Below are positions 7,576 through 15,999 of a DNA stretch of 37,127 bases, piece by piece. The stretch is taken from contig NZ_AJQE01000137.1 of NCBI RefSeq assembly GCF_000261685.1, positions 1-37,127 on the forward strand. Reading direction: 5' to 3'. Position 1 is the first letter of the stretch. Each line of letters starts with the position of its first letter. The translations under genes were made by a program, and so were the position numbers. Source of the DNA: Bradyrhizobium genomosp. I (2014). GTDB taxonomy: Bacteria; Pseudomonadota; Alphaproteobacteria; Rhizobiales; Xanthobacteraceae. A model generated the notes under the pieces. It was not told where the DNA came from and ran no database searches. It saw only the letters and a list, made by a program, of their open reading frames with translations.

Positions 7576-8787
7576 ATGGCTGGCGCGCGATCCCGCAACT
7601 TTGCGGGCTGGCCGCTGTTTGCGAACAGCTTTCGGCCCTTTTTCCTGCTCGGCGCCATCCAGGCAGGGCTGTCGATCCTGGCCTGGCTGCCGATGTTCTA
7701 TGGCGAATTGTCGGTCAGTTCCGCCTTCGCGCCCCGTGACTGGCACGTTCACGAGATGCTCTACGGCTTCCTGCCGGCAGTGATCACCGGGTTCCTGTTC
7801 ACGGCAATCCCGAACTGGACCGGACGGCTTCCGGTTCGGGGCACGTCGCTGGGAGCGTTGCTCGTGGTTTGGCTGGCGGGACGCGTCGCAGTGACCTTGT
7901 CCGCCGAACTCGGCTGGGCGTTTGCGCTTGTCGTCGATGCCGCCTTCCTGACGCTGGTCGTCGCGGCCGCCGCGCGCGAGATCATCGCCGGCGGCAACTG
8001 GCGCAACCTGCCCGTGGTGGGACTGGTGCTCGTGCTGCTCGCCGGCAACGTCGCCTTTCATCTCGAAGCGCATTACGAAGGCGCAGCCGATGTCAGCATC
8101 CGCGTCGGCATCAGCGTCGTTGTGCTGCTGATCTCGCTGATCGGCGGCCGCATCATCCCGAGCTTCACCCGCAACTGGCTGGTCAAGTTCAATCCCGGCC
8201 GTCTGCCCGTGCCATTCGGACGCTTCGACGGCGCAGTGATCGGATGTAGCGCGCTCGCGCTCGTCTCATGGATCGTGGCGCCGTTGAATGCCGTCACCGG
8301 CATCCTGATGGCATTCGTCGGCGTGCTGCATCTGGTGCGGCTTGCGCGCTGGGCTGGCGATCGCACCTTCCGCGAGCGGCTGCTCGTGATCCTGCACGTC
8401 GGCTACGTCTTCGTGCCGTTCGGTTTTATCCTGCATGCCCTGGCGGTTCTCGGTGTGCTGCCGCCCAGCGCCGGCATCCACGCCTGGATGGCGGGTGCGG
8501 CGGGAACCATGACGCTCGCAGTGATGACCCGCGCGAGTCTCGGCCATACCGGACAGGCGTTGACGGCTTCGCCGGCGATCCAGGGAATCTATGCTGCAAT
8601 CATCATCGCGGCTTTGGCTCGGGTCGCTGCCGTCGTATTGCCAGCGCACAACGATGTGTTGTTGCACATCGCCGCCTGCGGCTGGATTGTCGCCTTCCTC
8701 GGATTTGCCATCGCGTTCGGTCCGCTGCTCGCCGGCAGCCGGTGGCGTGCCCTCGCCACGATGGGCGTACCCGCTCCGGCGCGCTGA
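7576..8787 (+). CDS. nnrS: NnrS family haem- and copper-binding membrane protein
   Basis: This 403-residue protein is almost wholly hydrophobic, with about 12 membrane spans. The family signatures 'WPLFANSFRPFF' (residues 12-23) and 'DWHVHEMLYGF...GFLFTAIPNWTGR' with His57 and His59 are clear. NnrS proteins bind haem and copper and lessen NO damage or support denitrification. The ATG at 7576 with GGAG eight bases upstream was chosen over a TTG at 7558. The gene is divergent from nnrR with a shared box, and is convergent with the AraC-type gene, with two bases between the stop codons. Confidence 0.92.
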   Translation: MAGARSRNFAGWPLFANSFRPFFLLGAIQAGLSILAWLPMFYGELSVSSAFAPRDWHVHEMLYGFLPAVITGFLFTAIPNWTGRLPVRGTSLGALLVVWLAGRVAVTLSAELGWAFALVVDAAFLTLVVAAAAREIIAGGNWRNLPVVGLVLVLLAGNVAFHLEAHYEGAADVSIRVGISVVVLLISLIGGRIIPSFTRNWLVKFNPGRLPVPFGRFDGAVIGCSALALVSWIVAPLNAVTGILMAFVGVLHLVRLARWAGDRTFRERLLVILHVGYVFVPFGFILHALAVLGVLPPSAGIHAWMAGAAGTMTLAVMTRASLGHTGQALTASPAIQGIYAAIIIAALARVAAVVLPAHNDVLLHIAACGWIVAFLGFAIAFGPLLAGSRWRALATMGVPAPAR

Positions 8788-8789
8788 AC

Positions 8790-9818
8790 TCAAGCCGCAG
8801 TCGCCGAGGGCGGCGCTGTCGGAGGCCGCGCGCCCTTGCGCCATTCGGTGATGGTGCAGCCGAATCGGCCGCGGAACCAGCGCGCCATGGCGCTCTGCGC
8901 GGAGAAGCCAAGCTGCATCGCGATGTCGGCCAACGGTCGGCCGGGGGCGCCGATCAGCTTGATCACGAGATCGGCGCGCTGCGTATCCAGGATGGCCGAG
9001 AAGCTGGTGCCGGATGCCGCGAGGCGGCGGTGGATGGTGCGGCGGGTGCAGGCGAGATGCTCGGCGACGCGCTCGATCGTGCAGTCGCCGCCGGCAAGGA
9101 GGAGACGTACGACCTCGTCGACCTTCTGCTCCCAGCTTGCGGGCCGTGTTTCGATCGCCTCGATCCGCTTGCGCAGATAGCTCGCGATCAGCGGATGCGC
9201 GCTCGGGATCCGACGCTCCATATCGTGTGCGGACAGCACGATCGCGTCATCCCTCGCGTTGAAGATCACGCGGCAGCCGAAGAATTCGCGATAGCGCTTG
9301 CGATCGTGCGGCGGCGGATGATGCAGGTGCACCTCCTGCGGCCGCCAGTCGTGACCGAACAGCGACTGGATGATGCGGTGGACGCTGCCGAGCGCCATGT
9401 CGATCGACTGCCGCGACGCGCCCGGGGTCCGGCCGCGCAGATGCATCGTGATGGTCACGGTCTGCTTGCTGCGCGCAACGTCCAGCCGCATGCCATCGTG
9501 ATGGATATGAATGAAGCGCGAGAACGCATTGATGGCCTCACCGACGGTCGCTTGCTCGCGCACGATCAGGCCGACCGCGCCGAAATTGGTCAGGCCGCCG
9601 CGCTCGGCGAGACGCAAGCCGAAATCGTCGACGCCGGACGCCTCCGCCGACAATTCGAGCAGACGACGCAGGCTGGCGACGGCGATGGGCGTGTCGGGCT
9701 TGTCGACGCAGGCCGGCGGCAGCGTTGCCTTGCGCATCATCTGCCTGGGGTCGAGCCCGACTGACCGGGCGACCTCCGGGTAATAACTCAGGCTCGAGCT
9801 GCGAACGAGGTCGGTCAT
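8790..9818 (-). CDS. AraC-family transcription regulator (OruR/ArgR-like N-terminus)
   Basis: This 342-residue protein has an N-terminal 'arabinose-binding-like' domain of the OruR kind (about residues 20-200; 'DDFGLRLAERGGLTNFGAVG'). The C-terminal double HTH spans about residues 235-325: 'CTIERVAEHLACTRRTIHRRL' and 'PLADIAMQLGFSAQSAMARWFRGRFG'. It is expected to activate genes in response to a small ligand that the sequence does not reveal. No obvious target operon is adjacent; it is convergent with nnrS, and the FixJ-like gene is divergent from it. The gene is full length. Confidence 0.88.
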   Translation of the reverse strand: MTDLVRSSSLSYYPEVARSVGLDPRQMMRKATLPPACVDKPDTPIAVASLRRLLELSAEASGVDDFGLRLAERGGLTNFGAVGLIVREQATVGEAINAFSRFIHIHHDGMRLDVARSKQTVTITMHLRGRTPGASRQSIDMALGSVHRIIQSLFGHDWRPQEVHLHHPPPHDRKRYREFFGCRVIFNARDDAIVLSAHDMERRIPSAHPLIASYLRKRIEAIETRPASWEQKVDEVVRLLLAGGDCTIERVAEHLACTRRTIHRRLAASGTSFSAILDTQRADLVIKLIGAPGRPLADIAMQLGFSAQSAMARWFRGRFGCTITEWRKGARPPTAPPSATAA

Positions 9819-10022
9819 GCGAACCGTTCCTGCCAGCCATCGCTGCAGGTGTCCCGAAATGTAAAATTTCTGTCCCGGTCAGTCAAACCCGGGAACCGGG
9901 CGGAACATACATACGGGAAACCGAAGCACGAGCGTGAATGCCGTGTTTACGACGGTCGGGCAGGGCGATGGAGCCGGCTACCGTCTCGGACCATTTGACC
10001 AAGACATTGCTGGATCGGGATC

Positions 10023-10643
10023 ATGCCGGGAAACATGCTTTCCAAGGGTGAGATATTCGTCATCGACACCGACGCAGCCTCCCGCGAACGACTTTCGGCG
10101 GCGCTCCAACGGAACGCCTATGAAGTGACCTGTTTCGCTGACGGTGCGTCTCTCTTGTCCGCAGCAAAGGCGCGGATGCCGGCCTGCGTGCTGCTGGAGC
10201 TGCCGTCCGATCATTCCGGCCTCGAGGTGCTCAAGCGGTTGCGCGGCGAGAACTGCATGGCGCCGGTGCTCGTGACCTCCGCCAACGGCAGCATCGCCAT
10301 GGCGGTCGACGCCATCAAGAGCGGCGCGGCCGACTTCATTGAAAAGCCGTTCCGCACCCACGACATCGTCGGCCGGATCGATGCCGCCATCGATGAGTTC
10401 ACCCAGCCCGCCGCGATCCGGCAATGCTGGCTGCCCGGTTGCGAGCCCCTGACCGGGCGCGAAGGGGACGTGCTCGAGCATCTCGCCGCTGGTCTCACCA
10501 ACAAGGAGATCGCCCGGCGCATGCATCTGAGCGCGCGGACGGTCGAGGGTTACCGCGCCAGCATCCTGAAGAAGGCCGGCGCCCGCAACGTGACCGATCT
10601 GCTGCGCCGTATCTTCGGCCAGGCTTCGCCGGCCCAGGTTTAA
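10023..10643 (+). CDS. FixJ/NarL-type response regulator with Glu at the phosphorylation site
   Basis: This 206-residue protein has a receiver-like domain (residues about 10-125) and a LuxR-type HTH (about 143-200, 'LTGREGDVLEHLAAGLTNKEIARRMHLSARTVEGY'). In the receiver, the residue that should be the phosphorylated Asp is Glu59 ('VLLELPSDHSG'). The second acidic residue of the N-terminal pair is Thr16 ('VIDTDAAS'). The conserved Lys108 (EKPF) and Thr85 remain. The protein therefore probably does not accept phosphate in the normal way and may be constitutively active or controlled otherwise. No histidine kinase gene is adjacent. ATG at 10035 is an alternative start. Confidence 0.87.
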   Translation: MPGNMLSKGEIFVIDTDAASRERLSAALQRNAYEVTCFADGASLLSAAKARMPACVLLELPSDHSGLEVLKRLRGENCMAPVLVTSANGSIAMAVDAIKSGAADFIEKPFRTHDIVGRIDAAIDEFTQPAAIRQCWLPGCEPLTGREGDVLEHLAAGLTNKEIARRMHLSARTVEGYRASILKKAGARNVTDLLRRIFGQASPAQV

Positions 10644-10811
10644 AGACCGCCGGAACGACAAAGCGTTCCCCGGCCATGGTGCCGTCGCGGCGGCGCCGCA
10701 CAGAAACCTCAATCGAACCAGTTCCTTCCCTGCCGCGTCCAACCACGATGGCGAGGCATTTCATCGCGCGCGTCCGGCTGGCGGCGCGGCGATACCGGCA
10801 GGAGGGACTTC

Positions 10812-12491
10812 ATGCGCATCACCGCGAAATATCTGGCAACCACGAGCCTGGTCCTCGTGACCACGGCAATTGCATCGCCGTCATGGGCGGCCAACGTGGA
10901 CGCCACGTCGGCGATCGACACGGTCACTGTCTATCCCGACGGCGCCACCATCACTCGCGTCATTTCGTTGGATCTCGCCTCCGGTGACTCGACGCTGGTC
11001 GCCAAGGATTTTCCCCTCTCGCTCGATCCGTCTTCCCTCCGCGTCGAAGGCGAGGCGGGCGCCAAGCTCACCATAGGCACGATCGATGCGCGGCCGCCGA
11101 GGGCCGCGCCGCCCGCCAACCTCCCCGAGCTCGACAAGCGCATCGAAGCACTGAGAGATCAGCGGGCCGATCTGCAAGGTGCGATCGACTCTGCCAACGC
11201 CCGGCGTAGGTTTGCGCAGCATTTTGCCGAAGCCTCGCCGGCCGGCCTCGGTGAGAAGGGCGAGGCGCGGCCGATCACGGAGTGGCGCGCGGCGTTTGCG
11301 GCAGTTGCCGAGGAGATCGCGACCGCCGACACCGCAATTCGCGACGCCGCGCGAAAACAGCGCGAGATCGACCGACAGATCGCGCAATTGGAAGCCGAGC
11401 GCTCGGCCAAGCCGCCGAGCAAGCTGGAAGTTCGGATCGACGTCGCCTCAGCCGCGGCGACCAAGGCGACGTTGCGCGTGACCTACGCCGTGCGCAACGC
11501 GCGCTGGGTGCCGCTCTACGACGCCCGGCTCGACACCGGCGCCAAGGATCGCAAGCCGCAGCTCGAGCTCGTTCGTCGCGCCGAGGTCACGCAATCGACC
11601 GGCGAGGACTGGTCGAACGTGACGCTCGGCGTCTCCACGGTCCGCATCGGCCGCGGCGGCGGTGCTCCGGAGCTGAGCTCACTGGTTGCGCAATATCCGC
11701 AATTGCCGAAGCCGCTGGCGCTCGGCACGGCCTCCGATCTGGCACGGCCTGCGCCCGTGACGCGTCAGGCGCAATCGCCGGCCATGGCCAAGATCGCAGA
11801 GGCGGCGGAGCCGCGCGAGCGCGCCGACGAGCAGCAGGCCGTCGCCGAGATCGGCGATTTCCAGGCTACCTTCAGGATCCCCGGCCGCGTCAGCCTCGGC
11901 GCTGCGGAGGGGGCCAAGAGCCTCCGCATCGCATCGCTGAATGTGCCCGCCGATCTCGCCGTGCGAGCCGCACCGGTGATGGACCCGACCGCGTTCCTCG
12001 AAGCCAGCTTCAAGCAGACCGACGACACGACCCTGCTGCCCGGCAAGGTCGCGATCTATCGCGACGGCGTTTTCGTCGGCCGCGGCAAGATCATGGCGTC
12101 CGCCAAGGACGACATCGTGCGGCTCGGCTTCGGCGCCGACGACAAGGTGAGAATCGAGCGCGCTGTGCTCAAGCGCAACGAGGGCTCGGCGGGCTTGCTC
12201 GTGACGACGTCGAAGACCGACGAGCGTTCATTCAAGACCACGATCCGCAACGGCCATGATTTCCCGATTCGCGTCGCGATCGAGGACCAGTTGCCTGTCA
12301 GCGAGAACGAGGACATCGTCGTCGAGATGCTGCCGTCGAGCACCCAGCCCACGGCGAGCAATATCCGCGACAAGCGCGGCGTGCTGGAATGGTCGTTCGA
12401 CGCCAGGCCCGGCGAGGTCAAGGACATCAATTTCGCCTGGCGCATCCGCTGGCCGAAGGACAAGAGCATGGTGATCGTGCCGGCGGGGTAG
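10812..12491 (+). CDS. MuiA-like (DUF4139) secreted protein
   Basis: This 559-residue protein has a signal peptide (residues 1-26, ending near SWA-A). It then has an N-terminal DUF4140-type domain ('DTVTVYPDGATITRVISLDL'), a charged coiled-coil segment (about residues 100-200) and a C-terminal DUF4139 beta domain ('VTYAVRNARWVPLYDARLDT', 'TGEDWSNVTLGVST'). These are the marks of the mucoidy-inhibitor MuiA family, whose biochemical function is unknown. AGGAGGG lies eight bases before the ATG. The gene is 168 bases after the FixJ-like gene on the same strand and could be co-transcribed. It ends at a convergent repeat. Confidence 0.85.
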   Translation: MRITAKYLATTSLVLVTTAIASPSWAANVDATSAIDTVTVYPDGATITRVISLDLASGDSTLVAKDFPLSLDPSSLRVEGEAGAKLTIGTIDARPPRAAPPANLPELDKRIEALRDQRADLQGAIDSANARRRFAQHFAEASPAGLGEKGEARPITEWRAAFAAVAEEIATADTAIRDAARKQREIDRQIAQLEAERSAKPPSKLEVRIDVASAAATKATLRVTYAVRNARWVPLYDARLDTGAKDRKPQLELVRRAEVTQSTGEDWSNVTLGVSTVRIGRGGGAPELSSLVAQYPQLPKPLALGTASDLARPAPVTRQAQSPAMAKIAEAAEPRERADEQQAVAEIGDFQATFRIPGRVSLGAAEGAKSLRIASLNVPADLAVRAAPVMDPTAFLEASFKQTDDTTLLPGKVAIYRDGVFVGRGKIMASAKDDIVRLGFGADDKVRIERAVLKRNEGSAGLLVTTSKTDERSFKTTIRNGHDFPIRVAIEDQLPVSENEDIVVEMLPSSTQPTASNIRDKRGVLEWSFDARPGEVKDINFAWRIRWPKDKSMVIVPAG

Positions 12492-12512
12492 GGCCCGAAG
12501 CACGATGTTGTC

Positions 12513-12655
12513 TTACCTCGCCCCGCTTGCGGGGAGAGGTCGGATTGCATCGAAGATGCAATCCGGGTGAGGGGGACTCTCCACGAGTCTCACTCTTTCC
12601 GTCCCTGCGGAGTCCGCCTCAACCCAACCCTCTCCCCAAGCGGGGCGAGGGGGGC
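12513..12655. repeat. Complex palindromic repeat between convergent genes
   Basis: The element contains CCCCGCTTGCGGGG, then an 11-bp perfect hairpin (CGGATTGCATC at 12541-12551, GATGCAATCCG at 12555-12565, loop GAA). Its outer arms are inverted (CTCGCCCCGCTTG near the left end, CAAGCGGGGCGAG near the right end). It lies between the DUF4139 gene and hmuV, which converge, so it may end transcription from both sides. Repeats of this look are common in Bradyrhizobium intergenic DNA. Confidence 0.75.
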
Positions 12656-12678
12656 GTACCGTCTCTGCGGCCGCGCTT

Positions 12679-13491
12679 TCAGCTCGATTGCATGAGAGGT
12701 ACCGCCGCTCGCATCGACTGCGGCAACACATACGGCACGCCGTCACCGGCTTCGTGAACAACGGCGTCGATCTCGAAGATGTCGCGGATGATCTCGGGGG
12801 TGACGATCTCGGCGCGCGGGCCGTCGGCGACGAGCCGGCCGCCATTCAGCACGATCAGCCGGTCGGCGAAGCGGATGGCGAGATTGAGATCGTGCAGGAT
12901 GGCGATGACTGCCGTGCCGCTGCCGGCGCGGCGGCGCGCCGCTTCGACGAGGTCGATCTGGTGACGCAGGTCGAGGCTCGAGGTCGGCTCGTCCAGCAGC
13001 AAGAGCCCGGGGCCGTGCTCGGCCTCGCCGCAGGCGAGCTGCACCAGCACGCGGGCGAAATGGGCGCGCTGCTGCTCGCCGCCTGACAGCGTCGGCAATT
13101 GCCGTTCGCGGAAATGCGCGAGGCCGACCTCGTTCAGGGCGGACTCGACGAGCGGTCCAGCCTCGCGCAGGCTGCGCTCGCCTGCGCCCATCAGCACGAT
13201 CTCCTCGACCGTGAACGGGAAGGTGACGTTGATGTGCTGGGACAGCATCGCGCGCCGCGCGGCGAGCTCGCGCGGCGTGAAGCTGCCGATATCGCGCTGC
13301 TTCAGCCGCACCTTGCCTGCGCTCGGGCGAAGATCGCCGGAGAGCAGCCGCAGCAGCGTCGACTTGCCGGCGCCGTTCGGGCCGATGATGGCGACCATCT
13401 CGCCGGCCGTGACCGTCAGGCCGACGCCGTCGAGCAGCGTCGCGCGGCCGGCGCGCTTGACCAAGCCGCGTGCCTCGATCACCGCGTTCAT
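12679..13491 (-). CDS. hmuV: Haem ABC importer, ATP-binding protein
   Basis: This 270-residue ABC ATPase drives haem import across the inner membrane. Walker A GPNGAGKS is at residues 37-44, the signature LSGGEQQR near 137, Walker B 'GLLLLDEPTSSLD' near 162 and the H-loop 'ILHDLNLA' near 200. The Q-loop 'SQHINVTFPFTVEEIV' is typical of haem and siderophore ATPases. Its ATG overlaps the hmuU stop (ATGA), so the two are translationally coupled. It is the last gene of hmuPTUV. Confidence 0.94.
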   Translation of the reverse strand: MNAVIEARGLVKRAGRATLLDGVGLTVTAGEMVAIIGPNGAGKSTLLRLLSGDLRPSAGKVRLKQRDIGSFTPRELAARRAMLSQHINVTFPFTVEEIVLMGAGERSLREAGPLVESALNEVGLAHFRERQLPTLSGGEQQRAHFARVLVQLACGEAEHGPGLLLLDEPTSSLDLRHQIDLVEAARRRAGSGTAVIAILHDLNLAIRFADRLIVLNGGRLVADGPRAEIVTPEIIRDIFEIDAVVHEAGDGVPYVLPQSMRAAVPLMQSS

Positions 13492-14573
13492 AGCGAGGCG
13501 AGCCCGCGCTGCCGCAGCAGGATGAAGAGAAAGACAGGTGCGCCGACGGCGGCGGTCAGGATGCCGATCGGCATCTCCGCCGGCGCCACGATGGTGCGCG
13601 CCAGCGTATCGGCGCCGACCATCAGGATGGCACCCAGCAGCACCGAGGCCGGCAGCAACAGGCGATGCGCCGGCCCGATCACGAGGCGGAGCAGATGTGG
13701 CACCACGATGCCAACGAAGCCGATGACGCCGCTGATCGACACCGCGACGCCGGTCATGGCGGACACCATGACGATCGAGATCCGCTTCTGACGCTCGACG
13801 TCAATCCCGCCATGGAAGGCGTCGGCCTCGCCGAGCACCAGGAGATCGAGACCGCGCGCGATGAAGGCGCAGGCGGCAAGCCCGATGACGAGGATCGGCG
13901 CGAGCATGGCGGCCTTGGTCCAGGTCGCGCCGCTCATCGAGCCCAGCATCCAGAACGTGATGTCGCGGAGCTGGCGGTCGTCGGCGATGAACACGAGCAG
14001 CCCGATGCCGGCATTGGCGATCGCGGTGATGGCAACGCCAGCGAGCAGGAAGATCGCGATCGAAGTCCGCCCCGAGCGGCTCGAGATGCCATAGAGGATT
14101 GCGGTGGTCACCAGCGATCCCGCGAAGGCCGCCAGCGGCAACAATTCGGTCTGGAGAGAGCGCAGCGTCTCACCGAAGCGCGAATCGGTAAAGACGATCG
14201 CGCTCGCGGCTGCGAGCGCGCCGCCGCTGGAGACGCCGACCAGGGCGGGATCGGCCAGCGGGTTGCGAAACAGTCCCTGCATGATCGCGCCGGCCGCGGC
14301 GAGCAGGCCGCCGACCATCGCGGCTGCTGCGATGCGGGGAATGCGGATCGACCACAGCACCAGCTGGTCGCGGGCCGTCGTGGCAGTGCTTTCGCCGGCA
14401 AAGCCCAGCGCGGCAGGCAGGCGGGAGAGGGGGATACCCGCGGCGCCGACGGTCAGCGCGACGATCGCCGTCACCGCGAGCAGCGCGATCAGGACAGGAA
14501 TCGCGAAGGATGCGGACCGCCGTCTGGCGCTTCGTCGCGGGCTCCGTGCGTCGATCCGGACCGCCAAGCTCAT
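13488..14573 (-). CDS. hmuU: Haem ABC importer, FecCD-type permease
   Basis: This 361-residue permease has about ten membrane spans after a basic N-terminus (RRSARRRS). Family blocks include 'RIPRIAAAAMVGGLLAAAGAIMQGLFRNPLADPALVGVSSG' (the coupling and translocation region) and 'GVAVSISGVIGFVGIVVPHLLRLVIGPAHR'. It should form a homodimer with two HmuV subunits and receive haem from HmuT. The ATG at 14573 overlaps the hmuT stop (ATGA) and the stop overlaps the hmuV start. The frame stays open upstream inside hmuT to 15056, but that part is a shadow of hmuT. Confidence 0.94.
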   Translation of the reverse strand: MSLAVRIDARSPRRSARRRSASFAIPVLIALLAVTAIVALTVGAAGIPLSRLPAALGFAGESTATTARDQLVLWSIRIPRIAAAAMVGGLLAAAGAIMQGLFRNPLADPALVGVSSGGALAAASAIVFTDSRFGETLRSLQTELLPLAAFAGSLVTTAILYGISSRSGRTSIAIFLLAGVAITAIANAGIGLLVFIADDRQLRDITFWMLGSMSGATWTKAAMLAPILVIGLAACAFIARGLDLLVLGEADAFHGGIDVERQKRISIVMVSAMTGVAVSISGVIGFVGIVVPHLLRLVIGPAHRLLLPASVLLGAILMVGADTLARTIVAPAEMPIGILTAAVGAPVFLFILLRQRGLASL

Positions 14574-15523
14574 TGCCGGCAGTTCGCCGCCGACAGGGCC
14601 GACGTGAACGTGCCGCCCTGGTCGGCCAATGCCGGGTAGAGCTTGACCGACAGATCGCGTGCCGCCGCCGCCGTCCGCGGCCCGAAGCCGAGCAGATAGA
14701 GCCCGTCCATGCTGATGAAGCTCTTGTTGGCCGCGACCGGCGTCAGCGCAAATCCGGGATGGGCATAGATCGCATCGGCCTGGAGCGACTCCTTGCCGCG
14801 CTCGATCGACAGCACGAATTCGGGTTTGGCCGCCGCGATCGCCTCGCCGCCGATGATCTTGTAGCCGTCGTAATCGTCGACAGCGTTGGCCGCGCCCGCG
14901 AGCCGGATGATCACGTCGGCCGCGGTCTTGTGGCCGGCCACCATCGCCCGCCCGTTCTGGAGCGACATCACGAACATCACGCGCGCCGGCTTCGTCACCC
15001 TGGCGCGCAGTGCGCGGAGCTGCGCGAGATCGGCGCCGACAGCGGCACTCAGGCATTCGGCTCGCGCGTCGACGTCCATAGCATGGCCGACCAGCCTTAT
15101 CTTCTCGATCAGACCTTCCTCGGAGAAGGTCTCGGGCACCAGCACCAGCGGCACCTTCGCCGTCTCCAGAATGTCCATGGTCTCGCGCGGGCCCGAGCCC
15201 TGGATCGCCAGGATCAGGGTCGGGTTGAGGCCGAGCACGCCTTCGGCCGAGATCTGGCGCATGTAGCCGACATTGGGCTTGTCGTGCAGCGCCGCCGCCG
15301 GATAGAGGCTCGTGGTGTCGACGCCGACCAGGCGGTTCTCCAGCCCGAGCGCGTAGAGGATCTCGGTGATGGCACCACCGATCGAGACCGTGCGCGCGAA
15401 GTCGTTCACCGCGACTTCGCGATTGCGCGCGTCATGCACGGTGATGCCGGTCGCGTGCGCGGCAGAGGCGAGCGCGATCGTGCCGGCGAGCAGGAGATTG
15501 GTAAGAGTGCGGCAAAATGTCAT
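14570..15523 (-). CDS. hmuT: Periplasmic haem-binding protein
   Basis: This 317-residue cluster A-III binding protein has a signal peptide (about residues 1-24, ASAAHA). The two lobes are seen in 'VSIGGAITEILYALGLENRLVGVDTTSLYP' and 'IRLAGAANAVDDYDGYKIIGGEAIAAAKPEFVL'. It binds haem in the periplasm and passes it to HmuUV. Tyr72 or so in 'TTSLYP' is a plausible haem ligand, as in other HmuT/PhuT proteins. It starts six bases after the hmuP stop and its own stop overlaps the hmuU start. Confidence 0.93.
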   Translation of the reverse strand: MTFCRTLTNLLLAGTIALASAAHATGITVHDARNREVAVNDFARTVSIGGAITEILYALGLENRLVGVDTTSLYPAAALHDKPNVGYMRQISAEGVLGLNPTLILAIQGSGPRETMDILETAKVPLVLVPETFSEEGLIEKIRLVGHAMDVDARAECLSAAVGADLAQLRALRARVTKPARVMFVMSLQNGRAMVAGHKTAADVIIRLAGAANAVDDYDGYKIIGGEAIAAAKPEFVLSIERGKESLQADAIYAHPGFALTPVAANKSFISMDGLYLLGFGPRTAAAARDLSVKLYPALADQGGTFTSALSAANCRQ

Positions 15524-15529
15524 TGCAGG

Positions 15530-15736
15530 TTACTTCGTCAGGAGCAGCTTGTTCTGCGAGGTCAAGCGGAGACGATAGCTGTCCTCGCCATGCGCGATGA
15601 TGATCTCGCGCTCGGCCGCAAACAGCTCGCGGCTGTCGATCCGGCTCCCTCGCATAGTCAAAGTTCTCGTCGTTGCAGAAGGGCTCTGTGTCGGCCCTGC
15701 CGCATCGCCGCCGTTGTCTCCTGATGTTGCTGACAT
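15530..15736 (-). CDS. hmuP: HemP/HmuP-family haem-uptake regulator
   Basis: This 68-residue protein has a low-complexity N-terminus (about 25 residues). The HemP domain covers residues 34-68 ('SRELF', 'EIIIAHGEDSYRLRLTSQNK'). In Bradyrhizobium, HmuP is known as a coactivator that works with Irr to turn on haem-uptake genes under iron limitation. The ATG at 15736 gives the family's normal size; the frame remains open to 15916 but the added part has no family match and would cover the promoter. hmuP is six bases before hmuT and is divergent from hmuR. Confidence 0.9.
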   Translation of the reverse strand: MSATSGDNGGDAAGPTQSPSATTRTLTMRGSRIDSRELFAAEREIIIAHGEDSYRLRLTSQNKLLLTK

Positions 15737-15815
15737 TGTCGGTGTGTGCGCTTTCGATAACTTGGATTGCCGGTTGTTTGTACAGGCGGTGCGAAGCGCA
15801 TTCCAACGGTCGCAA

Positions 15816-15832
15816 TTTACAATCGATATAAA
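15816..15832. promoter_or_regulatory. Possible iron-control (Irr) element in the hmuP-hmuR divergent region
   Basis: TTTACAATCGATATAAA is the most AT-rich patch of the 263-base divergent promoter region. It has outer arms TTTA/TAAA around an ATCGAT dyad. Irr-binding elements are AT-rich imperfect inverted repeats of similar layout, and the neighbouring genes belong to a known Irr/HmuP target locus. The match to the consensus is weak and is judged by eye. Confidence 0.3.
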
Positions 15833-15999
15833 GTGCAACCTGATGTCATTGACCGTCAGCGTGTTGCCACGTAACCAATTATGGCAGCGGGGTGACGTCC
15901 CCGCCGTTTGAGGCAATCAGCCAGCCAGTCGCTCGCGTTGCGGGCGCGCGCCAGCCAATACACTGAAACAGCTAACGTGAAGTGCAGGCTGGGGCTGAT

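Noticed and set aside
7455..7658. 68-codon extension of nnrR
   Set aside because: It overlaps the divergent nnrS start and the shared promoter box; the ATG at 7454 has a strong AGGAGG site.
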